Source: Planococcus salinarum (GTDB lineage Bacteria > Bacillota > Bacilli > Bacillales_A > Planococcaceae). Taken from it: DNA of 64,000 nucleotides. The notes beneath the pieces are model-generated. The model was not told the DNA's origin, did no database searches, and saw only the letters and a program-made list of their open reading frames with translations. The stretch spans positions 1-64,000 of the forward strand of contig NZ_VIFV01000015.1 in NCBI RefSeq assembly GCF_007004625.1. The letters run 5' to 3'. A program made the position numbers and the translations under genes. This document shows, in pieces, positions 29,459 to 37,970 of this stretch (position 1 is the stretch's first letter; each line of letters begins with the position of its first letter).

Positions 29459-30685
29459 ATGGAGACGTTTGGTGAGCGTATAAAAAAATTGCGGAAAGAA
29501 AAAGGCATGACTCTGCAGGCACTTGCCGGTGAAAAACTTACAAAAGGCATGTTGAGTTTAATAGAAAACAATAAGGCTAACCCCTCTATGGAAAGCCTTG
29601 CTTATATAGCCGAGCGGCTGGGTGTCGATAAAAACGAATTATTGGAGGCGGTATCGGCAACCGAGCTCCGCGAATTATTGGAAAAAGTGGAAAAGCTTTA
29701 TAAAGTGGAAATAGCGAGTAGAGAACTTTTCGAAGAGTACAGGAGAATTGTAGAAATGATTGATCCTTATTTGGAAAAACTACCATTTCGTTATGAATCG
29801 GCAAGGCTCCTTGAAATCTACAGCCGCTGCGGCTATCATTCGCAAACCGGAGATTGGCCGAGCGCACTGGCTAAAGCTGAAGAAATCTATGACGGTTTGC
29901 ACATGATCAATCAAAGTGCAGAACTTCATATCCTGAAAGCCATGATGGAATTTAATGAACACCGATACCCCCAGGCTTTGGCAATGATTCAATCATCGCG
30001 AAAGATTTTTGAAGAAAGAACAGGCGTCTTGGATCCCCTGAAAAAACTGGACTTTGATTATTACGAGTCCGTCTGCTACTCCGCGGTGGGAGACTATTCA
30101 AATTCAACCAGGATCATGGAAACAGCCATCACTTATTCCAAAGAACAGCAAATTTTTTACCGCGTAAGTGATTTATACCGGTTGGCTGGATTCCAGGCAG
30201 TTTTAAATGAAGATATCGACAGCAAAAATTATTATATCGGCAAGCTCAGGTTGTTTGCCGACTTTTCAGATGATGAAGAAATCGGAGCGTTTGCAGATGC
30301 CGTGGAAGTCCACTATTTAAATACATTTGCACATGAATATGAAAAAGCCAATGCAATCATTGACCGGAACTTGAAAAAGAATGAAGAGACGACCACTTTC
30401 CTCTTCACTCTCGAAAAAGGGAAAGCCCTCTATGGTTTAGGCCAGTGGGAAGCATCCATCATGTGGCTGGAAAAGCATAAAATTTGGGAGTTCCTCCACC
30501 ACCCTTACGATTTATCAATGCATTATGAAAAAGATTCCTATTTGGCGCTTGCTTACGAGAAACTTGGAAAACATGAACTCGCCATTGAGCATGCAGAAAT
30601 TGCCAAAAACAATATCGAATCGATGCCGGATCTGCCTTACAAAAAATTCATCGTGGAGGTCTACAACCAAATAACTGCACAATAA
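29459..30685 (+). CDS. XRE-family regulator with TPR C-terminus
   Basis: A 408-residue protein: N-terminal helix-turn-helix of the XRE type (residues about 5-60, with LQALAGEKLTKGMLSLIENNKANPS split across the recognition region) and a long helical tail of tetratricopeptide-like repeats. The layout is that of the RNPP/PlcR-like or SinR-TPR regulators, many of which bind peptides; no adjacent signal-peptide gene is visible, so ligand type is open. It is divergent from the DHA3 exporter with paired operators between them. Confidence 0.85.
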   Translation: METFGERIKKLRKEKGMTLQALAGEKLTKGMLSLIENNKANPSMESLAYIAERLGVDKNELLEAVSATELRELLEKVEKLYKVEIASRELFEEYRRIVEMIDPYLEKLPFRYESARLLEIYSRCGYHSQTGDWPSALAKAEEIYDGLHMINQSAELHILKAMMEFNEHRYPQALAMIQSSRKIFEERTGVLDPLKKLDFDYYESVCYSAVGDYSNSTRIMETAITYSKEQQIFYRVSDLYRLAGFQAVLNEDIDSKNYYIGKLRLFADFSDDEEIGAFADAVEVHYLNTFAHEYEKANAIIDRNLKKNEETTTFLFTLEKGKALYGLGQWEASIMWLEKHKIWEFLHHPYDLSMHYEKDSYLALAYEKLGKHELAIEHAEIAKNNIESMPDLPYKKFIVEVYNQITAQ

Positions 30686-30712
30686 AAACCCGCCAATCGG
30701 CGGGTTTTATTG
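30685..30712. terminator. bidirectional terminator after the XRE-TPR gene
   Basis: AAAACCCGCC / GGCGGGTTTT hairpin followed by T/A-runs on both strands; it can serve the convergent oxidoreductase gene too. Confidence 0.85.
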
Positions 30713-30806
30713 TGGCATCTGGTATTCGAAATACTTCGTATAAAATTTCAGCAGCGCCGGCTTCCGTGCGTGCGATTTTACACCAATACACAATCTTTCC
30801 CTCTTC

Positions 30807-31925
30807 CTATAATTTCCGGAAAACCTGTTCAATGTCATAATCGCTCAGTTCGATGTCTGCCGCGCTTCCGATCGAAAGTTTAGCCAGTTGCGCTCCCAGA
30901 AACGGCCCGGCTGTCAGACCCGAAGAACCAAGCGCGTTGGCCGCGAACAGATTCGGGTATCCCGGAACGGCTCCGATGAACGGCAATGCGCTCAGCGTCG
31001 ACGGCCGAAACCCGGTACTGGCGCCTGTCAACTCAGCAGAAGCCAAGCCTGGCACCACATCGAGCACTTTATCAAGGATGTGGTGAATGCCACCTGCTGT
31101 CAGTTTGGTGTCAAAACCGGCGTCGTTTTCATGGGTTGCTCCAGCAATGATACGCCCGCCTCCGAACGGCACGATGTACTGGCCGAACGGCACCATCGCC
31201 ACCGGCCAGTCGCCTGTTCCTGTTCCTTCAAGCTGCAGTTCGAGAATCTGCGCTTTTTGCGGGACCACGTCCATTTCAAGACCCAGCGGCTGAAACAGTT
31301 CGGGTGCCCACGCCCCTCCCGCTGATACGATGCTGTCCGCGTAAAATTCCTGTTGCTCCGTTCCAACTCCGATTACTTTGTTGTCCTCAACAAGAAGCCT
31401 TGCATTTCCTGCAACAATTTCTGCACCCAATTTGCGGGCAGCACTGATCAGCGCATCCCGCACGGAACGGCCGTCCACCCGGGCGGCACCACTGACATAC
31501 AGCGAGCCGTATCGGGTTCCCGCATGTGGAAACAAAGCTTTGGTTTGTTCAGCGTCCAGCCTTTCGATGGTCCCCATCTCAGGTGCATCCTCGTTCCGCT
31601 CCCGAGCCTTTGCCTCCATTTTATCCAGTTTGCTGTCTTCATGAATGCTGACGATGCCCACCTGTTTATAGCCTGTTTCGGTCTCCCCTAGATTTTCCAA
31701 TTCCTTAATCAGATCCGGATAGTATTTCGCGCCGCTTTTTGCAAGGTGATACCACGCTTTATTGCGCCGCTGGGAAATCCATGGACAGACGATTCCCGCC
31801 GCTGCTCCTGTAGCCTGGCCTGCGTCTGCCCGGTCGATCAGGACAACGCGTGCTCCCGCCTTTGCCGCTTCGTAAGCAGTTGCTGCTCCGAGTATCCCTC
31901 CACCGATTATGATTAACGATTTCAT
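30807..31925 (-). CDS. FAD-dependent DAO-family oxidoreductase
   Basis: A 372-residue flavoprotein with the N-terminal dinucleotide fold IIIGGGILGAATAYEAAKAG and the family's C-terminal GFRPSTLSALPFIG. It resembles glycine oxidase/D-amino-acid dehydrogenase proteins; the amine substrate is unknown. Translation starts at 31925 after AAAGGTGAAG. It stands alone with its own promoter. Confidence 0.88.
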   Translation of the reverse strand: MKSLIIIGGGILGAATAYEAAKAGARVVLIDRADAGQATGAAAGIVCPWISQRRNKAWYHLAKSGAKYYPDLIKELENLGETETGYKQVGIVSIHEDSKLDKMEAKARERNEDAPEMGTIERLDAEQTKALFPHAGTRYGSLYVSGAARVDGRSVRDALISAARKLGAEIVAGNARLLVEDNKVIGVGTEQQEFYADSIVSAGGAWAPELFQPLGLEMDVVPQKAQILELQLEGTGTGDWPVAMVPFGQYIVPFGGGRIIAGATHENDAGFDTKLTAGGIHHILDKVLDVVPGLASAELTGASTGFRPSTLSALPFIGAVPGYPNLFAANALGSSGLTAGPFLGAQLAKLSIGSAADIELSDYDIEQVFRKL

Positions 31926-31958
31926 CTCTTCACCTTTTCTCTGTTCTGTTTGGTTTTC

Positions 31959-31987
31959 ATTTTATAGTACAACTGCAGGAGACTCAA
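31959..31987 (-). promoter_or_regulatory. sigma-A promoter of the DAO oxidoreductase
   Basis: On the minus strand TTGAGT (31982-31987), 17 bases, TAAAAT (31959-31964). Confidence 0.6.
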
Positions 31988-32011
31988 CTTCATTCGGCAG
32001 CGGCTTACCTG

Positions 32012-32036
32012 ATTCAATTTCCGGGTATGCGGGTAA
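32012..32036 (+). promoter_or_regulatory. candidate sigma-B promoter of the MBL-fold gene
   Basis: ATTCAA (32012-32017), 13 bases, GGGTAA (32031-32036). The -10 is a full match to GGGTA(A/T), the -35 only four of six. Confidence 0.45.
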
Positions 32037-32076
32037 AGCATAAATAGCAATGATATGAAGACAGGAGGAATTTGAA

Positions 32077-32916
32077 ATGGAAAAAAGTAAAAGCACGGAA
32101 GCCATCCTGCCGATGACTTCCCTTAAAAGCGGTGCCGGGGTTGAGGTTGCACCGGATGTATATTGCTACACGAACCAGATTGTCAATCTTTTGTTCATCG
32201 GAGACCCGACAGTAAGCAATGACTATATTCTTGTCGACGCCGGCATGCCGCATTCCGCCAAAAAGATTCTGCAGGAAGCCGAGAACCGCTTTGGCCCGGA
32301 CCATAATTTGAAGGCTATCATTCTGACACACGGCCATTTTGATCACGTTGGCAGCATAGTGGAAATCCTCGAGAAATATCCGGTGCCTGTTTATGCGCAT
32401 CCTTTGGAATTTTCTTATTTAAAAGGCATCACCGATTACCCGCAAGCCGATTCTTCGGTCGAAGGTGGACTGGTCGCCAAAATTTCCAAAGCATTTCCCG
32501 TGGAATCCATCGATATTTCACAACACCTCAAAGAGCTGCCGGCTGACGGTTCGGTTCCGGGCATGCCTGGCTGGCAGTGGATCCATACACCCGGCCATTC
32601 GGACGGACATGTTTCGTTGTTCAGAAAAGCCGGGAAACTGCTGATTGCCGGAGACGCGTTTGTAACCGTTAAACAGGACTCTCTCTATAAAGTCCTTACC
32701 CAGAAAAAAGAAGTATGCGGACCTCCCGTCTACCTGACCACTGACTGGCGCGCAGCCTGGGAATCTGTAGTGAAATTGGCTGCCCTGCAGCCGTCAATCG
32801 CTGTGACCGGCCACGGAAAACCAATCTACGGCTCGGAATTAGCGGAAGGACTCATCGATCTGGCGAAAAATTTCCAGGAAAAAGCCGTTCCTTCCCACGG
32901 GAAATTTTTGGAATAA
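32077..32916 (+). CDS. metallo-beta-lactamase-fold hydrolase
   Basis: A 279-residue MBL-fold protein. The dinuclear zinc motif THGHFDHVG is at about residues 86-94, with downstream ligands in HTPGHSDGHV, AGDAF and VTGHGKP. Members include glyoxalase II-like and thiol-ester hydrolases; the substrate is unknown. GGAGG precedes the ATG. A sigma-B-like -10 box lies upstream. Confidence 0.9.
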   Translation: MEKSKSTEAILPMTSLKSGAGVEVAPDVYCYTNQIVNLLFIGDPTVSNDYILVDAGMPHSAKKILQEAENRFGPDHNLKAIILTHGHFDHVGSIVEILEKYPVPVYAHPLEFSYLKGITDYPQADSSVEGGLVAKISKAFPVESIDISQHLKELPADGSVPGMPGWQWIHTPGHSDGHVSLFRKAGKLLIAGDAFVTVKQDSLYKVLTQKKEVCGPPVYLTTDWRAAWESVVKLAALQPSIAVTGHGKPIYGSELAEGLIDLAKNFQEKAVPSHGKFLE

Positions 32917-32982
32917 ACAAGCCGCAGCTCCACTTGAAGAAAGCACCCAAAACGTCTTCACCTTTTTATATGCACAACTTTC

Positions 32983-33008
32983 AAACGCCAGCACCCACTG
33001 GCGTTTTT
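32983..33008 (+). terminator. terminator before the glycosyltransferase operon
   Basis: AAACGCCAG / CTGGCGTTT stem followed by TTTT, ending transcription from the MBL-fold gene. Confidence 0.8.
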
Positions 33009-33058
33009 CTTGCTGGCTCTCCTAAGTATTTGCAAATATATTAATTTTCAGATTAAAT

Positions 33059-33084
33059 GTTTATAGTCTCAAATGTTGGGGTAT
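33059..33084 (+). promoter_or_regulatory. predicted sigma-B promoter of the GT-phosphatase operon
   Basis: GTTTAT (33059-33064), 14 bases, GGGTAT (33079-33084): five and six of six matches with ideal spacing, about 60 bases before the start codon. One of the best sigma-B matches in the window. Confidence 0.75.
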
Positions 33085-33148
33085 ACAATTTACATAGTCC
33101 CAAATTTTTTAATAATCGTTTTATGAAAATAGAATGGAGATGAACTCG

Positions 33149-34411
33149 ATGATTAAGAAAGTGCTGTTTGTTTCGGATCATGGAGATCCCTTGGCAAAGT
33201 TGGGCGGCAAGCAAGCCGGTGGCCAGAATAATTATGTAAAACAATTGGCACTTGCTCTGGAAAACAAAGGGGTGCAGGTCGATGTCGTCACTCACTGGTG
33301 CGAAGATTCTGCCCCGCAGATCGAAACCTTCGGCAAAGCCTGCCGTGTTATCCGGATCGAAGCCGGATACAAAGGATTCGTTTCAAAAAATGAAATGCAT
33401 TCGATGCTTTCCGCTTTTTATAAAGAGATGAAAGAGAAATTGCCGCTTCACACCTATGACATTGTCCATACGCATTATTGGCTGTCGGGATTAATCGGCA
33501 TGAAGCTGAAAGAAGAGTTCAATCTGCCTTTCGTTCATACCTCACATTCTCTTGGATGGGCAAAAGAAGAAGCAACAGGAATTGAAGATGACACGCGTAC
33601 GCAAGCTGAAACAGCGATTCTGCAAAAAGCCGATCAGGTGTTGGCCACAACCAACAGCGAAAAGTATTTGATCAGGCAGCAAGTCGACTCTCCTTCTCCC
33701 ATCAATGTAATCCCCATCGGTGTTGACGAGGCATTTAAAGTGCGCGGCAGCCGGACCCATATTCGCAAAAAGCTCGGCTATTCCAGCCCACTATTCGTCT
33801 TCGCCGGAAGACTGGAAGAAACCAAAGGCATTTTCACATTGCTCAATGCTTTTAAATTGCTTTCCGAAAAAACGACAGAGACATACCGGCCGCGATTGGT
33901 GCTTGCCGGCGGTGAACCGGATGCAATCGACCCGGTGACCAATCTGCCAAAAAACCATAAAATACGAAAAGCCTTGCGCGGCATTGAAGAACACGTGGAT
34001 TTTCTCGGACCTAAATCACAGGAAGAATTGGCGCTTCTTTTCAATTCTGCGACTGCGACAATCGTACCCAGTTTCTATGAATCATTCGGCATGGTTGCAG
34101 CAGAAGCCCAGGCCTGCGGAAGCCCTGTCATTGCATCCAATGTCGGCGGGCTTAAAAATGTCGTACAGGACGGCGTAACCGGACTGCTGGTGGAAACGAA
34201 GAATGCTGTGGATCTTGCGGTGGCGATGGAAGTAATCTCGATCAACTCGCTTCTCGCCCAACGCCTCAGCCGCCAGGCCGTGGAATTGGCCAAGAAAGAT
34301 TTCCATTGGCCTTCGATTTCTGAAAAAGTATTGAAAATGTATGAGGTGGTAAACAATGAACGAAGCAACCCATTTGTTGGCAACCGATTTGGATGGAACG
34401 CTGGTCGGTGA
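33149..34411 (+). CDS. GT4 glycosyltransferase, sucrose-phosphate-synthase-like
   Basis: A 420-residue GT-B fold enzyme. The N-terminal AGGQNNYVKQLALAL matches the GGQ-x-x-YV signature of sucrose synthase / sucrose-phosphate synthase, and VHTHYWLSG and TSHSLGWAK follow; the nucleotide-sugar site is the PSFYESFGMVAAEA block (E-x7-E). Together with the downstream phosphatase this suggests a two-step sugar-osmolyte pathway (inferred). The ATG at 33149 has GGAG at nine bases; the earlier in-frame ATGs lack a site. Its 3' end overlaps the phosphatase gene by 56 bases. Confidence 0.85.
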   Translation: MIKKVLFVSDHGDPLAKLGGKQAGGQNNYVKQLALALENKGVQVDVVTHWCEDSAPQIETFGKACRVIRIEAGYKGFVSKNEMHSMLSAFYKEMKEKLPLHTYDIVHTHYWLSGLIGMKLKEEFNLPFVHTSHSLGWAKEEATGIEDDTRTQAETAILQKADQVLATTNSEKYLIRQQVDSPSPINVIPIGVDEAFKVRGSRTHIRKKLGYSSPLFVFAGRLEETKGIFTLLNAFKLLSEKTTETYRPRLVLAGGEPDAIDPVTNLPKNHKIRKALRGIEEHVDFLGPKSQEELALLFNSATATIVPSFYESFGMVAAEAQACGSPVIASNVGGLKNVVQDGVTGLLVETKNAVDLAVAMEVISINSLLAQRLSRQAVELAKKDFHWPSISEKVLKMYEVVNNERSNPFVGNRFGWNAGR

Positions 34412-35075
34412 CAGAAAAGGATTGGACAGGCTTCTCGGGTTTTACGAGAGCCAGGAATATGACGTCTCCCTGATCTATATCACCGGTCGCCATCACCAGT
34501 CAGCTATGTCATTGATCGAACAGGAGAACCTCCCGATTCCAGAAGTATTGATTACAGATGTGGGCACAGAAATCCACCTTGGTCCTGCGCTCGAAAAAGA
34601 CAGCGCCTGGGAACACAGGATGCTGAAGCATTGGCAGCCCGAGGCGATTGACAAACTTGCCGCTTCTTTTAAAGGATTGAAAAAGCAGGATCTTCCCGTC
34701 AGCAACCGCTGCTCTTTTTACGCGGAAGACAGCGATACAGTCCTTGCATTTGAGCAGCGGCTGGCTTCAGCCGGCATTCCGCATAAGCTGATTTTCAGCG
34801 GCGGACGTGATCTCGACATCCTCCCTGCAGAAAGCGGCAAGGGAGCGGCACTCCAGTACATCCTGGATAAATTCAACGCTCATGAAGCAAAGATGCTCGT
34901 GGCGGGGGATTCAGGAAACGACAAGGAAATGCTGACACTGGGTTTCCCTTCTGTAATAGTTGGAAATGCTCAACCCGAATTGCTCCAAAGTCCTGAAAGC
35001 CCGATGATTTTCAGAGCTTCGAAAGTTTGCGCGGGAGGCATCCAGGAAGCCTGGAACTATTTCCATCCGGAATAA
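34356..35075 (+). CDS. HAD hydrolase, sucrose-phosphate-phosphatase-like
   Basis: A 239-residue HAD-superfamily (Cof/SPP type) phosphatase. The nucleophile motif is ATDLDGTLVGD (about 9-19) and the C-terminal motif GDSGNDKEML. The start resembles sucrose-phosphate phosphatases. It is translated from AGGTGG inside the end of the glycosyltransferase gene, so the two proteins are coupled and likely sequential: transfer to a sugar phosphate, then dephosphorylation. The exact sugar is not proven. Confidence 0.85.
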   Translation: MNEATHLLATDLDGTLVGDRKGLDRLLGFYESQEYDVSLIYITGRHHQSAMSLIEQENLPIPEVLITDVGTEIHLGPALEKDSAWEHRMLKHWQPEAIDKLAASFKGLKKQDLPVSNRCSFYAEDSDTVLAFEQRLASAGIPHKLIFSGGRDLDILPAESGKGAALQYILDKFNAHEAKMLVAGDSGNDKEMLTLGFPSVIVGNAQPELLQSPESPMIFRASKVCAGGIQEAWNYFHPE

Positions 35076-35077
35076 GC

Positions 35078-35115
35078 ATCCCTCTCCAAACTTGAATTTT
35101 GGAGAGGGATTTTTG
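35078..35115 (+). terminator. terminator of the GT-phosphatase operon
   Basis: ATCCCTCTCCAAA / TTTGGAGAGGGAT type stem (35078-35110) followed by five T. Confidence 0.9.
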
Positions 35116-35268
35116 TATTCCCTTTTGCCGCAATCGTATTATCGTTTGTTTTTTCGCTCAGATGGTTTATATTTAATGGGACGGCAATTTCATTCAAGTG
35201 TATGGACTGCGCCAGGAAAATATACATAAACGCGCCGGATATATCCATTTAATAAGGAGGAATTTGAG

Positions 35269-36099
35269 ATGAGTAAAGTTGCGAATCTGCAAAAAGAGTC
35301 AATGGTCATGCTGAAAGAAACGAGCCGCACTTTTTTCATTCCCATCAGCTTTTTGGAACCTGTCCTAAAAAAGACTGTAGGCTCAGCTTATCTTTGCATG
35401 CGCGCAATTGACGAACTCGAAGATCATCCTGAATTGGAGGATGAAGTGAAAAGCCGGTTGTTAAGAGAAACCAGCAGAATGCTTCATCTGCCGTTCGACC
35501 GGGAAGCCTATGAAGCGATGCTCAAACCATACGAGCAGATGCTTCCCGAAGTAAGTCTTCGACTTGCTGACTGGATCAGCGTCTGCCCTCCTGAAATCGC
35601 ACCGAAAGTTCTGGAATCCACAGCGGAAATGGCTGAAGGGATGGCAAAGTGGGTAGACCGTAAATTCGTCATCCGGACCCGTGAGGACCTCGATGACTAT
35701 ACGTATTATGTTGCGGGACTTGTCGGAACAATGCTGTCGGATTTATGGAAATGGCATGACAATACCGACACAGACCCTGAACTGGCCATCGGTTTCGGAC
35801 GTGGACTGCAGGCCGTTAATATGCTCCGAAACCTGGACGAGGATCGTGAACGGGGAGTCAGTTTCGTGCCCGACGGCTGGACCCGTGACGACATGTTCAA
35901 TTACGCCACCGAAAACCTGGCGCAGGCCGATTTATATGTGAAATCGATCCACAACAAGAGAATTCTCATGTTCTGCAAAGTCCCTCTTGCGCTCGCCCAC
36001 AGCACATTAAAAGCGCTGAAATCGGGCAGGGAAAAAATGAGCCGTACTGAAGTGGAAGGCATTGTGGAGCAATTGAAGAAACAGGAACAAGTCAATTAA
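35269..36099 (+). CDS. squalene/phytoene synthase family protein
   Basis: A 276-residue head-to-head prenyl synthase-fold protein. The first aspartate-rich motif is AIDELEDH (about 42-49), and the second is RNLDEDRERG followed by SFVP. Both are intact, so it may join or hydrolyse farnesyl diphosphate. Carotenoid CrtM, squalene synthase and the YisP-like FPP phosphatase all belong here; no crtN-like desaturase is next to it, so the product is uncertain. GGAGG precedes the ATG; terminators flank it on both sides, so it is monocistronic. Confidence 0.88.
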   Translation: MSKVANLQKESMVMLKETSRTFFIPISFLEPVLKKTVGSAYLCMRAIDELEDHPELEDEVKSRLLRETSRMLHLPFDREAYEAMLKPYEQMLPEVSLRLADWISVCPPEIAPKVLESTAEMAEGMAKWVDRKFVIRTREDLDDYTYYVAGLVGTMLSDLWKWHDNTDTDPELAIGFGRGLQAVNMLRNLDEDRERGVSFVPDGWTRDDMFNYATENLAQADLYVKSIHNKRILMFCKVPLALAHSTLKALKSGREKMSRTEVEGIVEQLKKQEQVN

Positions 36100-36105
36100 G
36101 CCGGT

Positions 36106-36134
36106 AAGCCCGTTTCTTTTGAAGCGGGCTTTTA
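36106..36134 (+). terminator. terminator of the squalene/phytoene synthase gene
   Basis: AAGCCCG / CGGGCTT stem (36106-36131) followed by TTTT-AC. Confidence 0.75.
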
Positions 36135-36238
36135 CTTAATGCATTTTAGCCGGCTTGTTTCTTCCAGTTTCTTCTTTTAAAGAATAAATAAGTTTATACT
36201 GTAAATAACATCTGTATTTACATAAAAGGGGAAGTAAA

Positions 36239-37693
36239 ATGACCTTAACCATCATCAGTTTTTTAGCCGTCGCAACTTTCATACTCAATATCTTTTTGGC
36301 TGCAGCACTGGTTTTTCTTGAACGCCGTGACGCTTCTTCGACCTGGGCCTGGCTTTTGGTCCTGTTTTTCATCCCAATTGCAGGATTCTTCATCTATCTG
36401 CTGCTCGGCAGAAAGCTCAGAAAAAAAACCCTCTTTAAATGGGAAGGCCGCACACGGGTCGGAATCGAAAAACTGATTGCCCATCAGATGAATGAATTGC
36501 ATGATGATACGTTTTATTACCGAAATGACAATACGAAGGAGTACAAAGACCTGATCTATCTTCACCTTCGGAACAATGGTGCGGTCCTGACACAAAATAA
36601 TGATGTAAAAATTTTTAATGATGGCCGCGATAAGTTCGAAGCCTTATTGGAGGATATCAAAGGCGCCAAACACCATATCCACGTCCAATATTACATTTTC
36701 CGGCTTGACCAGCTGGGGACACGGCTTATGGACGCCCTGCTTGAAAAAGCGAAACAGGGTGTAAAAGTAAGGCTTCTTTACGACGATATGGGATCCCGAA
36801 CTTTGAGCAAAAGGCATTTCAAAGAGTTTAACAGGCACGGCGGCGAGGTTGAAACGTTCTTCCCGTCCAAACTGCCGCTCATAAATCCGCGGCTGAATTA
36901 CCGCAACCACAGAAAAATCGTCGTCATTGATGGCTGCATCGGCTACCTCGGTGGCTTTAACGTCGGAGATGAGTATATCGGACTCAGCAGGAAATTCGGT
37001 TATTGGCGCGACACCCATCTCCGTCTTGAAGGCGGTGCGCTGCATCCGCTGCAAACCCGCTTCATCCGTGACTGGAATCAGGCCTCCACCCGGCAGGATA
37101 TCGAGTATGATGAGATTTATTTCCCAGCCATGGCGGAAAAAGGCACAACTTCCATGCAAATCGTCTCCAGCGGTCCGGATGAAGAATGGGAACAGATAAA
37201 AGACGGATATATGAAACTCATCAATATGGCCGATGAGTATATCTATATCCAGACACCCTACTTTATCCCCGATGCAAGCTTTTATGATGCCATCCGCGTG
37301 GCCGCTCTGTCGGGCATTGATGTGCGTGTCATGATTCCGAATAAACCCGACCATCCTTTTGTCTACTGGGCGACTTACTCGTATGCCGGACAGTTGCTGC
37401 GGGCGGGTGCACGGGTATTCATATACGACAATGGCTTCCTTCACACAAAAATGATTCTCGTCGATGGCAAGGCCTCAACAGTCGGCACCGCCAACATTGA
37501 TGTGCGGAGCTTTAAATTGAACTTTGAAGTGAACGCTTTTATTTATGATAAAGAGATTTCCGGCGAGCTCGCCCGGCAATTCCACCAGGACATGGAATTG
37601 TCGACGGAACTGACGATGGAAGCCTATTATGAAAGAACCAAAATGATCAAAACAAAAGAATCGATTGCCCGCCTGCTGGCACCGATCTTATAA
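36239..37693 (+). CDS. cls: cardiolipin synthase
   Basis: A 484-residue phospholipase-D-superfamily enzyme: two N-terminal membrane helices, then two HKD motifs, NHRKIVVIDG (about 220) and HTKMILVDG (about 400). It condenses two phosphatidylglycerol molecules to cardiolipin in the membrane. AAGGGGAAG precedes the ATG. Length is normal for the bacterial family. Confidence 0.95.
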   Translation: MTLTIISFLAVATFILNIFLAAALVFLERRDASSTWAWLLVLFFIPIAGFFIYLLLGRKLRKKTLFKWEGRTRVGIEKLIAHQMNELHDDTFYYRNDNTKEYKDLIYLHLRNNGAVLTQNNDVKIFNDGRDKFEALLEDIKGAKHHIHVQYYIFRLDQLGTRLMDALLEKAKQGVKVRLLYDDMGSRTLSKRHFKEFNRHGGEVETFFPSKLPLINPRLNYRNHRKIVVIDGCIGYLGGFNVGDEYIGLSRKFGYWRDTHLRLEGGALHPLQTRFIRDWNQASTRQDIEYDEIYFPAMAEKGTTSMQIVSSGPDEEWEQIKDGYMKLINMADEYIYIQTPYFIPDASFYDAIRVAALSGIDVRVMIPNKPDHPFVYWATYSYAGQLLRAGARVFIYDNGFLHTKMILVDGKASTVGTANIDVRSFKLNFEVNAFIYDKEISGELARQFHQDMELSTELTMEAYYERTKMIKTKESIARLLAPIL

Positions 37694-37769
37694 GTGAAGC
37701 GGCAGCGAAGCGATGCAACGCACTTTCATGTCTCGAAGCTAGCGATAGCGATGCAGAGACAGGAGCAAT

Positions 37770-37860
37770 AAGGTTTTAGACGGAACAGCGAAGTGGCGTT
37801 TTTCGCCGCATAACTGGACCGCCTTATGACCCGAAGAGTTGGGCCGTTGAAGTCTGGACA
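37770..37860 (-). repeat. structured intergenic repeat, copy R1 (partly diverged)
   Basis: Read on the minus strand, it starts TGTCCAGACTTCAACGGCCC, then the CTCTTCGGGT block and a GGCG..CGCC central hairpin, like the five other copies. The far end (about 37705-37770) no longer matches. It lies just after cls. Confidence 0.7.
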
Positions 37861-37906
37861 AGAATATATCCACTCCAAAGAACCTTTGAGATATCCTTTC
37901 TGCATC

Positions 37907-37950
37907 AAAAGGCACCGGGGAGTAAGCAGTGCTTACTCCCAGGTGCCTTT
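37907..37950 (-). terminator. terminator of the VanY-type gene
   Basis: A long stem (AAAGGCACC..GGGAGTAAGC / GCTTACTCCC..GGTGCCTTT) followed by TTG on the minus strand. Confidence 0.85.
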
Positions 37951-37970
37951 TGTCTTTCAAATAGTCTCTG

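Noticed and set aside
30660-30806. ~49-codon minus-strand frame downstream of the DAO oxidoreductase start region
   Set aside because: It crosses a bidirectional terminator and overlaps the XRE-TPR gene end; no good start site.
29459-30806. PlcR/Rap-type signal peptide gene next to the XRE-TPR regulator
   Set aside because: No short ORF with a secretion signal was found within the flanking gaps.
35116-35268. Sigma-B promoter for the squalene/phytoene synthase gene
   Set aside because: GTTTAT is present but no GGGTAT-like box at 12-15 bases.
36180-36238. Sigma-B promoter for cls
   Set aside because: GTTTAT-N14-CTGTAT matches only four of six in the -10 box.
36644-37444. 266-codon open frame on the minus strand
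   Set aside because: Antisense to the cardiolipin synthase gene, which has intact HKD motifs.
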